Virus record (IMG/VR): IMGVR_UViG_3300017917_000670
Coordinates: 1-30,158 of that record
Length of the DNA: 30,158 nt
From: a virus
Direction: 5' to 3' (one strand)
In this document: positions 8,135-16,146 of the stretch, piece after piece
Numbering within the stretch: the stretch's first letter is position 1
Layout: each line of letters opens with the position of its first letter
Position numbers and translations under genes: made by a program
The notes under the pieces: generated by a model
What the model was told of the DNA's origin: nothing
Seen by the model: only the letters and a program-made list of their open reading frames with translations
The model's database searches: none

Positions 8135-10477
8135 TTATAATCTACCTACAGCTATTTCTATAATTCCTTCAACACCGTCAAAGTTTTCAATTGCTTTACC
8201 AATTACCATACCTATTTGAGCGTTATTCCATGGTCTAGCATATCCATTTCCTGCACTTACCATGATATCACCTTTACGAACTTTGCCTCTGACTTTACAT
8301 GGTACACGTCCTTGCAAAGCAATGGCTACAGCAATACCAGGGCATTTTGCATTCATTGCGTAAGCTGGGTTAGTTGATACTACACCAGCAACTCTAGTAG
8401 TTCCATCTTCTGCTACTGTGACTTCTTTCTCGCCACCAAACTCTAATACTGTTCCGGGTTCGTAATAATCATCAGCTTCGTAATATTCTGCTAAGTCAGC
8501 ATATGTTGCTATTAGTTTTGATCCTGATGACAATGACCAGTTACCCGTGATTGTCCCTGCAGTAGTATTGGACCCAGTTGATAAAACTGTAACATTGCTA
8601 AGTGTAACACCTGACGTTGCTGATATAGTTAATGTACCTGAACTAGTAATAACAGGAGATCCTGCTCCCGTACCTACAAAGTTTGCTGCTTGTATATTTC
8701 CAGTTGCAGAAATGTTTCCTGCGGTTATGTTACCCGTATATGTTGGTAAGTACGCCGCTACATTTGAGTTAGAATATGTGCCGGCAAAGCTCACAGCAAC
8801 ACCGTTAGCATAATAGTAGTTATCGGTTTTGATTCCAAGAACACTAGCATTGCCGGAAGCACTTACTTGACCACCAGTTACTAAATTACCACCTGTGATG
8901 TTGCCAGTAGCTGTAATTAGTCCTGCTGTTCCTAAATTACCAACATTCGCATTACCCGATACACTAACACTAGTCAACGTGCCTGTGCTTGTAATATTAG
9001 GCTGTGCTGCTGTTGTTACTGTACCTGCTGTTGTAGCACTAGTTGCTGTTCCACTTAGTGCTCCTGTAAATGTTGTGGCTGTTACATTGCCAAACGTACC
9101 ATTACCTGTGGCACTAACAACACCTGTAGTGATTAAATTTCCGCCTCGAATGTTACCAGTGGCAGTAATCAGCCCTGTAGTATTCAAATTACCTACGTTA
9201 GCGTTAGCTGTAGCACTGATGATACCACTTGTTACTAAGTTACCACCAGTGATGTTTCCTGTTGCTGTAATCAAGCCGGCTGTACCAATATTACCAATAT
9301 TAGCGTTACCACTTGCACTTATTGTTGTAGTAAATACCGCATTAGATAATGTTACTCCTGATGCATTAGAAGTAACTGTTTGACTACCTAATTTAATACT
9401 TGTACCTGATAGATACAAGTCTCTAAAAGAGTTAGTTGAATTTCCTAAATCGTATGTTACATTGGATGTTGGTATAATATTACCGGTTACATTGATGTTT
9501 CCTATGTTAGCATTACCGCTTACACTTAAACTTGCTAGTGTACCAGTACTAGTTATATTAGGCTGTGCTGCTGTTATTAGTGTGGCTGATACAAAGTTTG
9601 CTGTTACTAAATTGCCACCGTTGACATTACTTGCAACTAAATTGCCATTTAATGTAACTAAGTTTCCACCTGTTATGGTAAAATTAGCTGAACCATCTAA
9701 TACGCCTGAGTTATTAAACTGAATTGTGTTTATGGAGCCGCCTGCGTTACTTACGCCTGCGCCACTTATCAACGCTGTTGCAATACCAGAATTTGCAGTA
9801 TACACTCCAATATCAGTTCCGTTGACTGCATTTGCGGGATTTAAATCTTGAGTTGTATATAACTCTACATTTCCTGATGTAGGAAAGTCAACTGCTACTT
9901 TTATATAGAACGTTTGTCCATTGATTATTGCATCTACGTTTGCTTGGTCATCTGTTACTGCACCACTTATAGTTACTGCTAATGAATTAGTATAAGGTGT
10001 AGTGTTTGCAACTGTCATTATTACAGGTGTTGCTGTTGATAATCCATATATAGCTGAACGTAAAGTTCCTTTACTTGTCCAAGCTAGATTTCCGGCGCCG
10101 TCAGTTTCTAAAATGTAGCCAGTTGCGCCGCCTTCTATACTGATGTTGGCAACACCTCCTAATTGTAATTTGGCATTGCCTAACTGACTGGCATTTCCAG
10201 TCCAGTTTTCCCATGTATTTGTTAGTGCGACATAAGTTAATGTCTGTCCATTAGTTGCGCCACTAATGTTAAAATTGCCGCCATCAGAACCGTCAATTTG
10301 ACTAAAACTAATATTAGAATAACTAGTTAGTACTTCAATATTTTCATTGGGAGTTGTTTTACCTATAAACAAGCGTTTAGCGTCACTAGCCCAACCAAAC
10401 TGTGCTTCGTCAAGCTGTGGTAGGTCTACTAGATTTCCTGAACGTTGCTGGATTTTCGAAATTTGTATAATGGCCAT
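8135..10477 (-). CDS. Tail fibre protein with Mtd-like N-terminus and repeats
   Basis: 780 residues. The start, IQISKIQQRSGNLVDLPQLD then EAQFGWASDAKRLFIG, matches the N-terminal virion-attachment domain seen in many phage fibres (Mtd_N-like: IQxRRG...LxxGELGxxxDTxRLxIG). Residues about 270-620 are low-charge Gly/Asn/Thr repeats: SVSGNANIGN, GLITATGNITGGNLVT, AAQPNITSTGTL, typical of a fibrous beta-helix shaft. The C-terminal 125 residues (ADLAEYYEADDYYEPGTVLE, then RVAGVVSTNPAYAMN and CKVRGKVRKGDIMVS) form the conserved knob-like end common in cyanophage fibres, related to intramolecular-chaperone/autoprocessing ends (peptidase G2-like); I cannot place a cleavage residue. Likely binds the host surface. 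A late motif and a leader hairpin precede it; the subtilase follows by four bases. Confidence 0.85.
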   Translation of the reverse strand: MAIIQISKIQQRSGNLVDLPQLDEAQFGWASDAKRLFIGKTTPNENIEVLTSYSNISFSQIDGSDGGNFNISGATNGQTLTYVALTNTWENWTGNASQLGNAKLQLGGVANISIEGGATGYILETDGAGNLAWTSKGTLRSAIYGLSTATPVIMTVANTTPYTNSLAVTISGAVTDDQANVDAIINGQTFYIKVAVDFPTSGNVELYTTQDLNPANAVNGTDIGVYTANSGIATALISGAGVSNAGGSINTIQFNNSGVLDGSANFTITGGNLVTLNGNLVASNVNGGNLVTANFVSATLITAAQPNITSTGTLASLSVSGNANIGNINVTGNIIPTSNVTYDLGNSTNSFRDLYLSGTSIKLGSQTVTSNASGVTLSNAVFTTTISASGNANIGNIGTAGLITATGNITGGNLVTSGIISATANANVGNLNTTGLITATGNIRGGNLITTGVVSATGNGTFGNVTATTFTGALSGTATSATTAGTVTTAAQPNITSTGTLTSVSVSGNANVGNLGTAGLITATGNITGGNLVTGGQVSASGNASVLGIKTDNYYYANGVAVSFAGTYSNSNVAAYLPTYTGNITAGNISATGNIQAANFVGTGAGSPVITSSGTLTISATSGVTLSNVTVLSTGSNTTAGTITGNWSLSSGSKLIATYADLAEYYEADDYYEPGTVLEFGGEKEVTVAEDGTTRVAGVVSTNPAYAMNAKCPGIAVAIALQGRVPCKVRGKVRKGDIMVSAGNGYARPWNNAQIGMVIGKAIENFDGVEGIIEIAVGRL
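8881..9579 (-). repeat. Degenerate tandem repeats coding the fibre shaft
   Basis: A 43-44 base unit coding GLITATGNIxGGNLVT recurs at 8881-8924, 9134-9177 and 9235-9277, and an 80-base unit coding AAQPNITSTGTLxSxSVSGN recurs at 8939-9018 and 9500-9579. The copies differ mostly at third codon positions, so the protein repeat is held more tightly than the DNA. Confidence 0.8.
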
Positions 10478-10512
10478 AAGTGTAATTCTTCACAGATTTA
10501 CACTTATTTATC
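10478..10512 (-). promoter_or_regulatory. Late promoter and leader hairpin of the tail fibre
   Basis: Minus-strand GATAAATA (10505-10512) predicts a start near 10499. A perfect 8-base inverted repeat, AAGTGTAA / TTACACTT (10478-10485 and 10498-10505, loop 12), places the whole leader in a hairpin that ends against the start codon. The 13-mer ATAAATAAGTGTA is shared with the promoter at 16615-16622. Confidence 0.55.
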
Positions 10513-10521
10513 AAAAAACCA

Positions 10522-11205
10522 TTATAGGAACTGTGTGTAATATTGCTCAACCCGCTTGAACCAGCGGTCTGTGTATATATCAAACTCACTACCCTCAAGT
10601 ATGAATTCCTGATATTGATTATCAGCGGAACACATAAAAATAACGCCTTTTCTTATATTTGTTCCGTGTACTTCATTATGTGCGTTAGCATATGCAGCTA
10701 ACTGTATAAAATAATCCTCGATCCACTCACGTTTTTTCGGCTTATTTGTTTGCTTGTGGTCCATGATAGCTTCTGATCCGCTATGTACTCCTACTAAGTC
10801 CGTAGTCCCTGCATAAACTTTAGGAAAATACAAAGGAACTTCTGTACCCCAGAATTCAGTACAGTTAATAAGACCCTTGTTGATAATTGACTGGGCCATC
10901 TGATGGCTTTGCTTGCTATATGGATTGCTTCCGGGCTCATTAATGACTCCTGTTCTAACGTAATCTTCTATGAATTTATGCATTCGTGTACCACGGCCTG
11001 CAGCTTCAGTGGTAATCTCTTTTGCTTTTTCATGTCCCACTCTATTACGCCAATTTTGTAGTGCTTGTTTAGATTCTTGTGATTTTGTAAAGTCTAATAT
11101 AGTAGTAACTGAGGGTAATTTTTCTCCATCGGGAGTTGCATATTTTCGTGCTCCGTCAATCGTTTCACGATATAGAGGCTCATATGTGAATTTTTCTATT
11201 ATCAT
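10522..11205 (-). CDS. PD-(D/E)XK nuclease, RecB/Cas4-like exonuclease family
   Basis: 227 residues with the ordered motifs of the RecB-type nuclease fold: GRGTRMHKFIEDY (His76), the acidic strand AGTTDLVGV (Asp136), AIMDHKQTNKPK (Asp149-x-Lys151), and YFIQLAAYA (Gln168, Tyr172). No Fe-S cysteine cluster is present, so it is not a true Cas4 or AddB type. T4-like marine phages commonly carry such a small exonuclease, thought to act in DNA degradation or recombination and repair. Its ATG overlaps the stop of the SGNH gene upstream (ATGA, 11202-11205), so the two are translationally coupled. It ends 17 bases before the late promoter region of the fibre gene. Biochemical polarity cannot be deduced. 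Confidence 0.85.
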   Translation of the reverse strand: MIIEKFTYEPLYRETIDGARKYATPDGEKLPSVTTILDFTKSQESKQALQNWRNRVGHEKAKEITTEAAGRGTRMHKFIEDYVRTGVINEPGSNPYSKQSHQMAQSIINKGLINCTEFWGTEVPLYFPKVYAGTTDLVGVHSGSEAIMDHKQTNKPKKREWIEDYFIQLAAYANAHNEVHGTNIRKGVIFMCSADNQYQEFILEGSEFDIYTDRWFKRVEQYYTQFL

Positions 11206-11990
11206 AAGTTAAGTAAATTTTTTATTTTATGTGCAAACAGTTCATGGACCTCTTCCTTAAAATGTCCCCCAGGGAGTCTAAATGATTTTTCATCCTCTGG
11301 TTGCATTGAAGTAATATTTTTAAAATCTAGTTCAAGAAAATCTATTAGCCTTTTTATGTCGTTTATCTCTGTTAGTCTATTAATTTTTGCTAAGTCAGGA
11401 TATATAGACATTACAAATTTGACAGTTTTTACACCGAATGATAGCATTATACATTTTATAGCTGCTAATTCTAGTAAAAAGGTAAAGAAAAAACCAAATT
11501 CATCCTGCAACATCATCCTAGCTTTGTAATATTGTTTTTCATATTCATTGCCATACTCTAGTGTATATGGACCCATATTATTATAAATTATAGTTTGGTC
11601 TTCGTCTAACTGACATAAACTTACTCTGCTAAATTCTGTAATTTGTACTATACCTATGTCTATTTTTCTATCATATTTTTGAAATTCTATAAAATCTTTT
11701 AACACCACGCCACGCCACATCATTGGATTAGAACCACCAAATGCTGCATTTACAACTTCTGCGTTGCAAAGTTTTCCTAATTTTGCAGGCCATGCTCTGG
11801 TTTTTTCTCCGTACATTTTATTATAGTTGTTACCGAACGCCTTCATTTCGTTTTTAAATTCTTTACTGTCACACCAGTATAGATATTCATTTAAGTTTTT
11901 GGGATTTAGTTTTTGATATGACACAAAGGTATGGTCAATTAATTCTGCACCTGCTGTGAAACTATCGCCTATGGTGTATATTGAAGTCAT
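11202..11990 (-). CDS. SGNH/GDSL-type hydrolase-like protein (first of two)
   Basis: 262 residues. Block I is TIGDSFTAGAEL with the nucleophile Ser8; block II is NAAFGGSNPMM; the C-terminal block V candidate is LPGGHFKEEVHELFA, where the expected Asp-x-x-His is replaced by Gly-x-x... with His present, so the catalytic acid may be missing or differently placed. The family hydrolyses esters, often O-acetyl groups on sugars or lipids. The middle contains an unusually hydrophobic stretch (FGFFFTFLLELAAIKCIML) that may be core or membrane-associated. Both ends overlap neighbours by ATGA: glycosyltransferase-like gene before, nuclease after. Probable role in modifying a glycan, on the host or virion; substrate unknown. 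Confidence 0.7.
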   Translation of the reverse strand: MTSIYTIGDSFTAGAELIDHTFVSYQKLNPKNLNEYLYWCDSKEFKNEMKAFGNNYNKMYGEKTRAWPAKLGKLCNAEVVNAAFGGSNPMMWRGVVLKDFIEFQKYDRKIDIGIVQITEFSRVSLCQLDEDQTIIYNNMGPYTLEYGNEYEKQYYKARMMLQDEFGFFFTFLLELAAIKCIMLSFGVKTVKFVMSIYPDLAKINRLTEINDIKRLIDFLELDFKNITSMQPEDEKSFRLPGGHFKEEVHELFAHKIKNLLNL

Positions 11991-12898
11991 ATATGTGAAT
12001 CTCTAGGTATTGGATGTATTTTATTTTTAAATTTTAATGACCATGATAGGTCAGAGTTTACCCAAAGGTCTAGTAATTTTATATCTATGTCATCCAGTTT
12101 AGATAAAATTTCTCGGTGTATAGCCATAGTTTTCATTTCTGGGTCTTTATTAACATCTAATAATAATTTAGTTAATTTGTTCTTATCAATGTTTACACCA
12201 TCACCTATGTCGGTTAACCAGATTATTTTGCCCTTCCGAAAAGGATTACCTACTATTTTGTTAATTTCATCGCTGACAAAAAAAGAATAAAAGATACCCT
12301 CGGATGCTGGTGTACGTGAGTGTTCTGGATAAAATAATTTGTATCCTAACTCATGCAACGTACACTTATTCACTAACGGTTCTCTTTTAACTTTAAACGG
12401 TGTAAACGGGCCTGAATAATAATCTATTTGATAACCAAACATCTCTACATACTTTTTGTAAGTTCCCACAAAATTGTGCAGAGCACCAAAACCACAATAA
12501 CTTCCACTTCCTATAATTTGATCCCATTCAGATATATCTGTGGGTTTTATAAAGAAGTTTTTTGAGTCTAGTAGTAAGTAATCATCTTCATATTCGTATG
12601 CCAATAACATTTTTTGTAATTGTTGAGTTCTCCAACCATTACTAAAATAATCAATCTCCCCATAATTATCTCTGGTTCCTATTGAGGTATAGGGATATGA
12701 ATATTCTATTCTTCCCCTAATCAATAGTTCGTGATTAGTATAATACGGTTTAAGCCATCTATACCAAAATTCTAAATCAGGATTGGACTCGTTAATAATT
12801 ATGATATGCTTACAGGGGTTCAAAAAACGTTGGATACTTTCAGCTTGTAACAACATTTGCTGAAAATCTCTATTGCAGGTGACTGTTGCAAGATACAT
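11987..12898 (-). CDS. Glycosyltransferase-like protein (DUF6492 type)
   Basis: 303 residues. The N-terminus MYLATVTCNRDFQQMLLQAE then KHIIIINES fits the beginning of a GT-A nucleotide-sugar fold. The key block is GWRTQQLQKMLLAYEYEDDY followed by LLLDSKNFF: families of this kind have W-x-x-QQ-x-x-K and then a LDxD metal-binding motif; here the second Asp is replaced (DSK), so metal binding may differ. A conserved-looking SEGIFYSFFVSDE follows. No membrane helix. It starts by overlapping the IscA stop by one base (TAATG) and ends by ATGA overlap with the SGNH gene. With two SGNH-like proteins nearby it suggests a glycan-modifying cassette. Activity is inferred; acceptor unknown. Confidence 0.65.
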   Translation of the reverse strand: MYLATVTCNRDFQQMLLQAESIQRFLNPCKHIIIINESNPDLEFWYRWLKPYYTNHELLIRGRIEYSYPYTSIGTRDNYGEIDYFSNGWRTQQLQKMLLAYEYEDDYLLLDSKNFFIKPTDISEWDQIIGSGSYCGFGALHNFVGTYKKYVEMFGYQIDYYSGPFTPFKVKREPLVNKCTLHELGYKLFYPEHSRTPASEGIFYSFFVSDEINKIVGNPFRKGKIIWLTDIGDGVNIDKNKLTKLLLDVNKDPEMKTMAIHREILSKLDDIDIKLLDLWVNSDLSWSLKFKNKIHPIPRDSHI

Positions 12899-13218
12899 TA
12901 AACTCTAAAACTTTCTCCGCAACCACATCGGTCACGTTCATTGGGATTACTAAATTCAAATCCCTCATTTAATCCATTTCTTACAAAATCAATAGTCATT
13001 CCTTGCAAATAAGGACAACTCTTTGGATCAATATATAGTGAGCATCCATTGCACTCAACTACAACATCCGTTTCATTAGGAGTATCAACATACTCCAATA
13101 CGTAAGCTAGTCCAGAACAACCAGTGGTTTTAACACCAATACGTATGCCGAGACCTTTACCGCGTTTGGCTATTGTTTGCTTTACTTTTTTCGCTGCTTT
13201 TTCTGTTAATGATATCAT
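12898..13218 (-). CDS. iscA: IscA/HesB A-type iron-sulfur carrier
   Basis: 106 residues from ATG 13218, which overlaps the upstream stop as ATGA and has GGGGA before it; an ATG nine bases earlier is less likely. The A-type signature is complete: Cys34 in TTGCSGLAYVLEY and Cys98-Gly-Cys100 in DRCGCGESF, the three ligands that carry Fe-S clusters or iron to target proteins. SLTEKAAKKVK and FVRNGLNEGFEFSNPN are also family-typical. Full length for the family (about 107). Additional Cys at 56, 59 and 68 are not general to IscA. Such genes occur in several aquatic phages as auxiliary genes. Here it lies inside a run of SGNH and glycosyltransferase-like genes, with which it is cotranslated; the reason is not clear from the sequence. 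Confidence 0.92.
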   Translation of the reverse strand: MISLTEKAAKKVKQTIAKRGKGLGIRIGVKTTGCSGLAYVLEYVDTPNETDVVVECNGCSLYIDPKSCPYLQGMTIDFVRNGLNEGFEFSNPNERDRCGCGESFRV

Positions 13219-14069
13219 AGTCCCCATCGTTCCTTAATAATATCGTAATAGCAAAATGCTAGAAAACGTTGGCCCTCATAATTTGTATGATAACCAGGAT
13301 CCTCACTACCATATACATTTTCTTGTGTTACTCCTTTGGGTGGATATTTAGCATGTGCAGCAAAAGGATTTTTTTCATCATCATCTAGCATATATTTTTC
13401 TTCCAATAATCCTTCTAATGAAGCATTCATTTCTGTAATATTATTCCAGAGAGAAAATCCGGGATTTACCAAAAAAGCAATATTATGTTTTCTTAGTTGA
13501 ACCAAACCATCACGAATTATCCACTCATCAATTTGTCTTTTCCATCTAGCATCATATAAACAATTTACATATTTCTGCAATGCTTCTACTATATAGTCAG
13601 GAACTGACTGATTTGGCCTATAGTTATGATACCAGTTACCAGCAAGACTGTGTATAGTTTCAACAATTAACCTAGAATGGTTTTTTCCATAATTGATGTT
13701 ATCTAAACCGGCTTCTTTAAAATAAGATTTCCTATCATCCTTATCTTCGTTGTATTCAGTTGGTCTTAATACAAAATCTATTAATTTTTCAAAGGGACTA
13801 AAGTTGGTTATGTTTAATTTTTCTTTTGAAAAATTTGGTATCTCAATTCTATCGTAAGATGTAGGGGTTATAATGGCAAAATCAGGACGCTGCCTGATTA
13901 CTTCATCTATCTGAATTCTTATTCCTCCGTTGCTACAACCTTGTCTAGCAATATTTTTTAATTCCCAACCTAATTTATCAGCTAAGATTTCAGACCACGA
14001 TGTATTTTTATGTTGTTCGATAAGACTGACTGCACTAAAACTGCAGCCACATACCATAAGTTTTTTCAT
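13215..14069 (-). CDS. SGNH-type hydrolase-like protein (second of two)
   Basis: 284 residues. Block I is MVCGCSFSAVS (Ser in GCSFS), block II is ARQGCSNGGIRIQI, a DFAIITPTSYDR strand follows as block III region, and the C-terminus has DPGYHTNYEGQRFLA, a good Asp-x-x-x-His-x-N-x-x-G-Q block V with the catalytic Asp and His. This set is more complete than that of the paralogue-like protein at 11202-11990, and the two differ much in sequence. Probable esterase or acyl-hydrolase acting on a carbohydrate or cell-envelope component, in the cytoplasm or on the virion; no signal peptide. It starts in TAATG overlap with the gene before and ends in ATGA overlap with iscA. Confidence 0.7.
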   Translation of the reverse strand: MKKLMVCGCSFSAVSLIEQHKNTSWSEILADKLGWELKNIARQGCSNGGIRIQIDEVIRQRPDFAIITPTSYDRIEIPNFSKEKLNITNFSPFEKLIDFVLRPTEYNEDKDDRKSYFKEAGLDNINYGKNHSRLIVETIHSLAGNWYHNYRPNQSVPDYIVEALQKYVNCLYDARWKRQIDEWIIRDGLVQLRKHNIAFLVNPGFSLWNNITEMNASLEGLLEEKYMLDDDEKNPFAAHAKYPPKGVTQENVYGSEDPGYHTNYEGQRFLAFCYYDIIKERWGL

Positions 14070-14389
14070 TATTTCATTGCTTTTTTCGCCATTTGCTGAA
14101 CAACCTTTTTGTTATCGTCAGGTTTTTGTTCACCTGCTTCCGCTTGCCCCTTAAAAACTACATCCTCACCTTGTATGTTTGTGATATACTTGTTTAGTGG
14201 AGGTTGTTGTATCATCTTATACAAATCGCTCTTATCAATGATTATATCATTATCTTTATAATATTGCAATAGTTCTGCAACAGTCCAATTTGGTTTGGCT
14301 TTCCCACTATCTATTTCGTGTTTAAGCTGGTTGGTACTTGCTACCAACCCAACCACTAATGGACTGTCACTGAACTCGAATAAACGCAT
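14069..14389 (-). CDS. Conserved small protein MRLFEF, function unknown
   Basis: 106 residues starting MRLFEFSDSPLVVGLVASTN. The middle reads WTVAELLQYYKDNDIIIDKS and then LYKMIQQPPLNKYITNIQGE, a helical pattern of a kind I associate with small proteins of marine T4-like phages; no enzyme motif or membrane segment is visible. The C-terminus is polar and basic (KPDDNKKVVQQMAKKAMK). It begins one base after the acidic-tailed gene's stop and its stop overlaps the SGNH start. It is probably driven by the late promoter at 15127-15134 with the gene before it, so a virion or assembly role is likelier than metabolism. Confidence 0.7.
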   Translation of the reverse strand: MRLFEFSDSPLVVGLVASTNQLKHEIDSGKAKPNWTVAELLQYYKDNDIIIDKSDLYKMIQQPPLNKYITNIQGEDVVFKGQAEAGEQKPDDNKKVVQQMAKKAMK

Positions 14390-14390
14390 A

Positions 14391-15098
14391 TTAACGCTTG
14401 GCGCGGCCTACAGAACCCAAATCTTCAGGTTCTTCATCGCCCATATTTAGGTCAATTTCTTCTTCGCCACCGTCAGGTAGTTCTTCTGTTGCGCTTAGGT
14501 CAGCAAATTCTTCATCACCGCCCATGTCAGCACCCATGTCAGCACCTGCATCAAATGCACCCATGTCGCCCTGACCAGTGATACCATTGACTGCATTTTT
14601 CATTGTAGTCTGGCTTTGTGTTAATGCTGCTTGCAATGAAGTCAATGCTTCGCTAGCTTGTTGTTGGAATTGTTGGCTTTCATTAACACCAATTTCGGAT
14701 TGAACTGAATCAACAAGTGCAGGTAGTTCCTTAACAATCATGTCACTTACTTGTTCAACCATCTTTTGAATAGAATCAACCATATCTTGCGCTGCAAGAA
14801 TAGTCTGAGACTTTTCAACTTCTTCGTTTTCTACAACGATACGAGGACGATTTGCACTTAGTTGTGCAAATTGCTTGCTTAGTGCTTGCTCCATGAAAAC
14901 TAGTTTCATGTATGCTGAATTATCTTTGTAGTAGTCGCTGCTTGCTTTTGATTCACTCATTAATCCACGAACTTTGTTTAGCATTGTTCTTACCTGTGAG
15001 TAAGACATTTTGCTAACATCAATGGATCTTCCATAATGTTCTTTTAATGCTCGTTGTGCAGTTTCTACTGGTTTTTTATCAAAATCTGTTAATTTCAT
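14391..15098 (-). CDS. Virion/assembly protein with acidic C-terminus
   Basis: 235 residues from ATG 15098. A longer frame from 15218 would overlap the upstream gene and the late promoter, so the shorter start is preferred. Residues 1-100 are helical and basic (MKLTDFDKKPVETAQRALKE ... SKASSDYYKDNSAYMKLVFM); 110-180 is a long amphipathic helix with many Gln; the last 45 residues are extremely acidic with repeats ADMGADMGGDEE and EEEIDLNMGDEEPEDLG. Such a helical protein with an acidic tail resembles scaffold or core proteins of T4-like proheads, but I cannot identify it as gp22 or another named one. Its own late promoter in a 46-base gap supports abundant late expression. Confidence 0.65.
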   Translation of the reverse strand: MKLTDFDKKPVETAQRALKEHYGRSIDVSKMSYSQVRTMLNKVRGLMSESKASSDYYKDNSAYMKLVFMEQALSKQFAQLSANRPRIVVENEEVEKSQTILAAQDMVDSIQKMVEQVSDMIVKELPALVDSVQSEIGVNESQQFQQQASEALTSLQAALTQSQTTMKNAVNGITGQGDMGAFDAGADMGADMGGDEEFADLSATEELPDGGEEEIDLNMGDEEPEDLGSVGRAKR

Positions 15099-15126
15099 AG
15101 TTGTGGGTCCCAAGACTAATATAGAG

Positions 15127-15134
15127 TATTTATC
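15127..15134 (-). promoter_or_regulatory. Late-type promoter GATAAATA for the 14391-15098 gene
   Basis: Minus-strand GATAAATACTC lies in the only gap of this region (15099-15144) and predicts a start near 15121 and a 22-base leader. It fixes the ATG at 15098 as the likely start. Confidence 0.65.
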
Positions 15135-15144
15135 ACTTTTGGCT

Positions 15145-15630
15145 TTAATATTCGGATTTTGTTTTGAACTTTTGCTGCTGCCAAAAGTCTGATTCTGATA
15201 TATAGCTTTCCAGTTCATTGACCATTTGGATTCTTTTTAGTTTTTCTTCGTTTAATTTGGCTAAAAAAATCAATTTATCATCTATAGCTTTAGCTTTAGT
15301 AAAAAGTGAATTATGTACTGCTATTTGTGCTTCCTCGTTGCTTATGTTCCTATCTAAAGTAATAACCCTATTTGCAGAAACATATTTACCGCGTATATCG
15401 TATATGCACCAGCAAATAGCGTTACGCATACTAAAAAAGTTATGAACTACTTCACCGTTTATCTGTATAACTTCTACGTTTGATTTAGACTTTTTGTGTA
15501 TAAAATACTTCCCAAACACTGAATAATAATTTTTAGAAATTTCAAATATAGAAATTGATTCTATGTCTTTGCGTTCTTTTTGAGAAATTATCCTAGTCAG
15601 CTTTTTTTCAATCTCTGTTTCAGTTATCAT
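15145..15630 (-). CDS. Conserved phage protein of unknown function
   Basis: 161 residues. The N-terminus is basic and helical (ETEIEKKLTRIISQKERKD), followed by a strand-rich centre (YYSVFGKYFIHKKSKSNVEV) and the segment MRNAICWCIYDIRGKYVSAN, which I associate with a protein conserved in marine T4-like phages. The last 60 residues are helical (DDKLIFLAKLNEEKLKRIQM). No enzymatic, membrane or signal features. Its start overlaps the end of the gene before it by 11 bases, and it stops just ahead of a late promoter. Placement among assembly-type genes suggests a virion or morphogenesis role, which is inference. Confidence 0.7.
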   Translation of the reverse strand: MITETEIEKKLTRIISQKERKDIESISIFEISKNYYSVFGKYFIHKKSKSNVEVIQINGEVVHNFFSMRNAICWCIYDIRGKYVSANRVITLDRNISNEEAQIAVHNSLFTKAKAIDDKLIFLAKLNEEKLKRIQMVNELESYISESDFWQQQKFKTKSEY

Positions 15631-16081
15631 TTTGTAATACCTTAAAATAAATGTTTCTTAACTCATCTGTACAATCCAAAAAAGCAGGAAGCTTGTCCCA
15701 TGAAGTTTTTGTTTTAATCATAGGTACTTGGTCACAGTCTGCATAAAGATAACCCAATTCCGTTATACCATCATAAAAAACGCTAGGATGCTGAACAGTA
15801 AAATTAAAAGTCCAACAGTTAAATTCTTCGTCATCATTTTGGTCAAACAAAAATCCAAAATTTTGAAATTCTGTAAATTTAATTTTTATTAGTTGCGGTT
15901 CTTCTATATCTTCAGGTTGACTACGCAATGAAATAACCTGTAAAATTGTGTCAAAGTTGCATTGTGTATTTCTTTTATATAACCAAACGGTAGGATCATC
16001 CTCAGGCCCGGGCTTACTTCTATGGACTACTCCGGTCTGTGTAATATCAAATAGGGTATAGCAACTTAATTTAAAACTCAT
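15620..16081 (-). CDS. Conserved phage protein MSFKLSCYTLFDI, unknown function
   Basis: 153 residues. The start MSFKLSCYTLFDITQTGV and the segment RNTQCNFDTILQVISLRSQP look like those of a widespread protein of T4-like aquatic phages; further on FNCWTFNFTVQHPSVF and ELGYLYADCDQVPMI are typical. Acidic, soluble, no catalytic pattern I recognise. The ATG at 16081 follows CTAAATACTTT closely; this is one mismatch from the late motif and, if used, would make a nearly leaderless message, but readthrough past the terminator at 16095-16126 is the alternative. Overlaps the next gene by 11 bases. Assembly role inferred from neighbours only. Confidence 0.7.
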   Translation of the reverse strand: MSFKLSCYTLFDITQTGVVHRSKPGPEDDPTVWLYKRNTQCNFDTILQVISLRSQPEDIEEPQLIKIKFTEFQNFGFLFDQNDDEEFNCWTFNFTVQHPSVFYDGITELGYLYADCDQVPMIKTKTSWDKLPAFLDCTDELRNIYFKVLQNDN

Positions 16082-16094
16082 AAAGTATTTAGAG

Positions 16095-16126
16095 GTAAAA
16101 AAAATCCGAGAATAAATCTCGGATTT
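16095..16126 (-). terminator. Rho-independent terminator after the 16147-16569 gene
   Basis: A perfect 10-bp stem, AAATCCGAGA (16102-16111) with TCTCGGATTT (16117-16126) and a 5-base loop, is followed on the minus strand by a run of T. It lies 20 bases after the stop of the upstream minus gene and separates it from the next gene. Confidence 0.85.
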
Positions 16127-16146
16127 CTTTGTTGTGTGACAACTGA

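Noticed and set aside
8895-9383. Long plus-strand open frame (162 codons) opposite the tail fibre
   Set aside because: It mirrors the repeat-rich fibre gene, is low-complexity Val/Pro/Leu/Ala, and has no motif or promoter.
8881-9579. Possible CRISPR or diversity-generating element from spaced repeats and an Mtd-like fibre
   Set aside because: Repeats are coding, imperfect and unevenly spaced; there is no reverse transcriptase or template repeat in the window.
11202-11990. Membrane protein call for the first SGNH-like protein
   Set aside because: One hydrophobic stretch is present but flanked by ordinary soluble sequence and fits a buried core helix.
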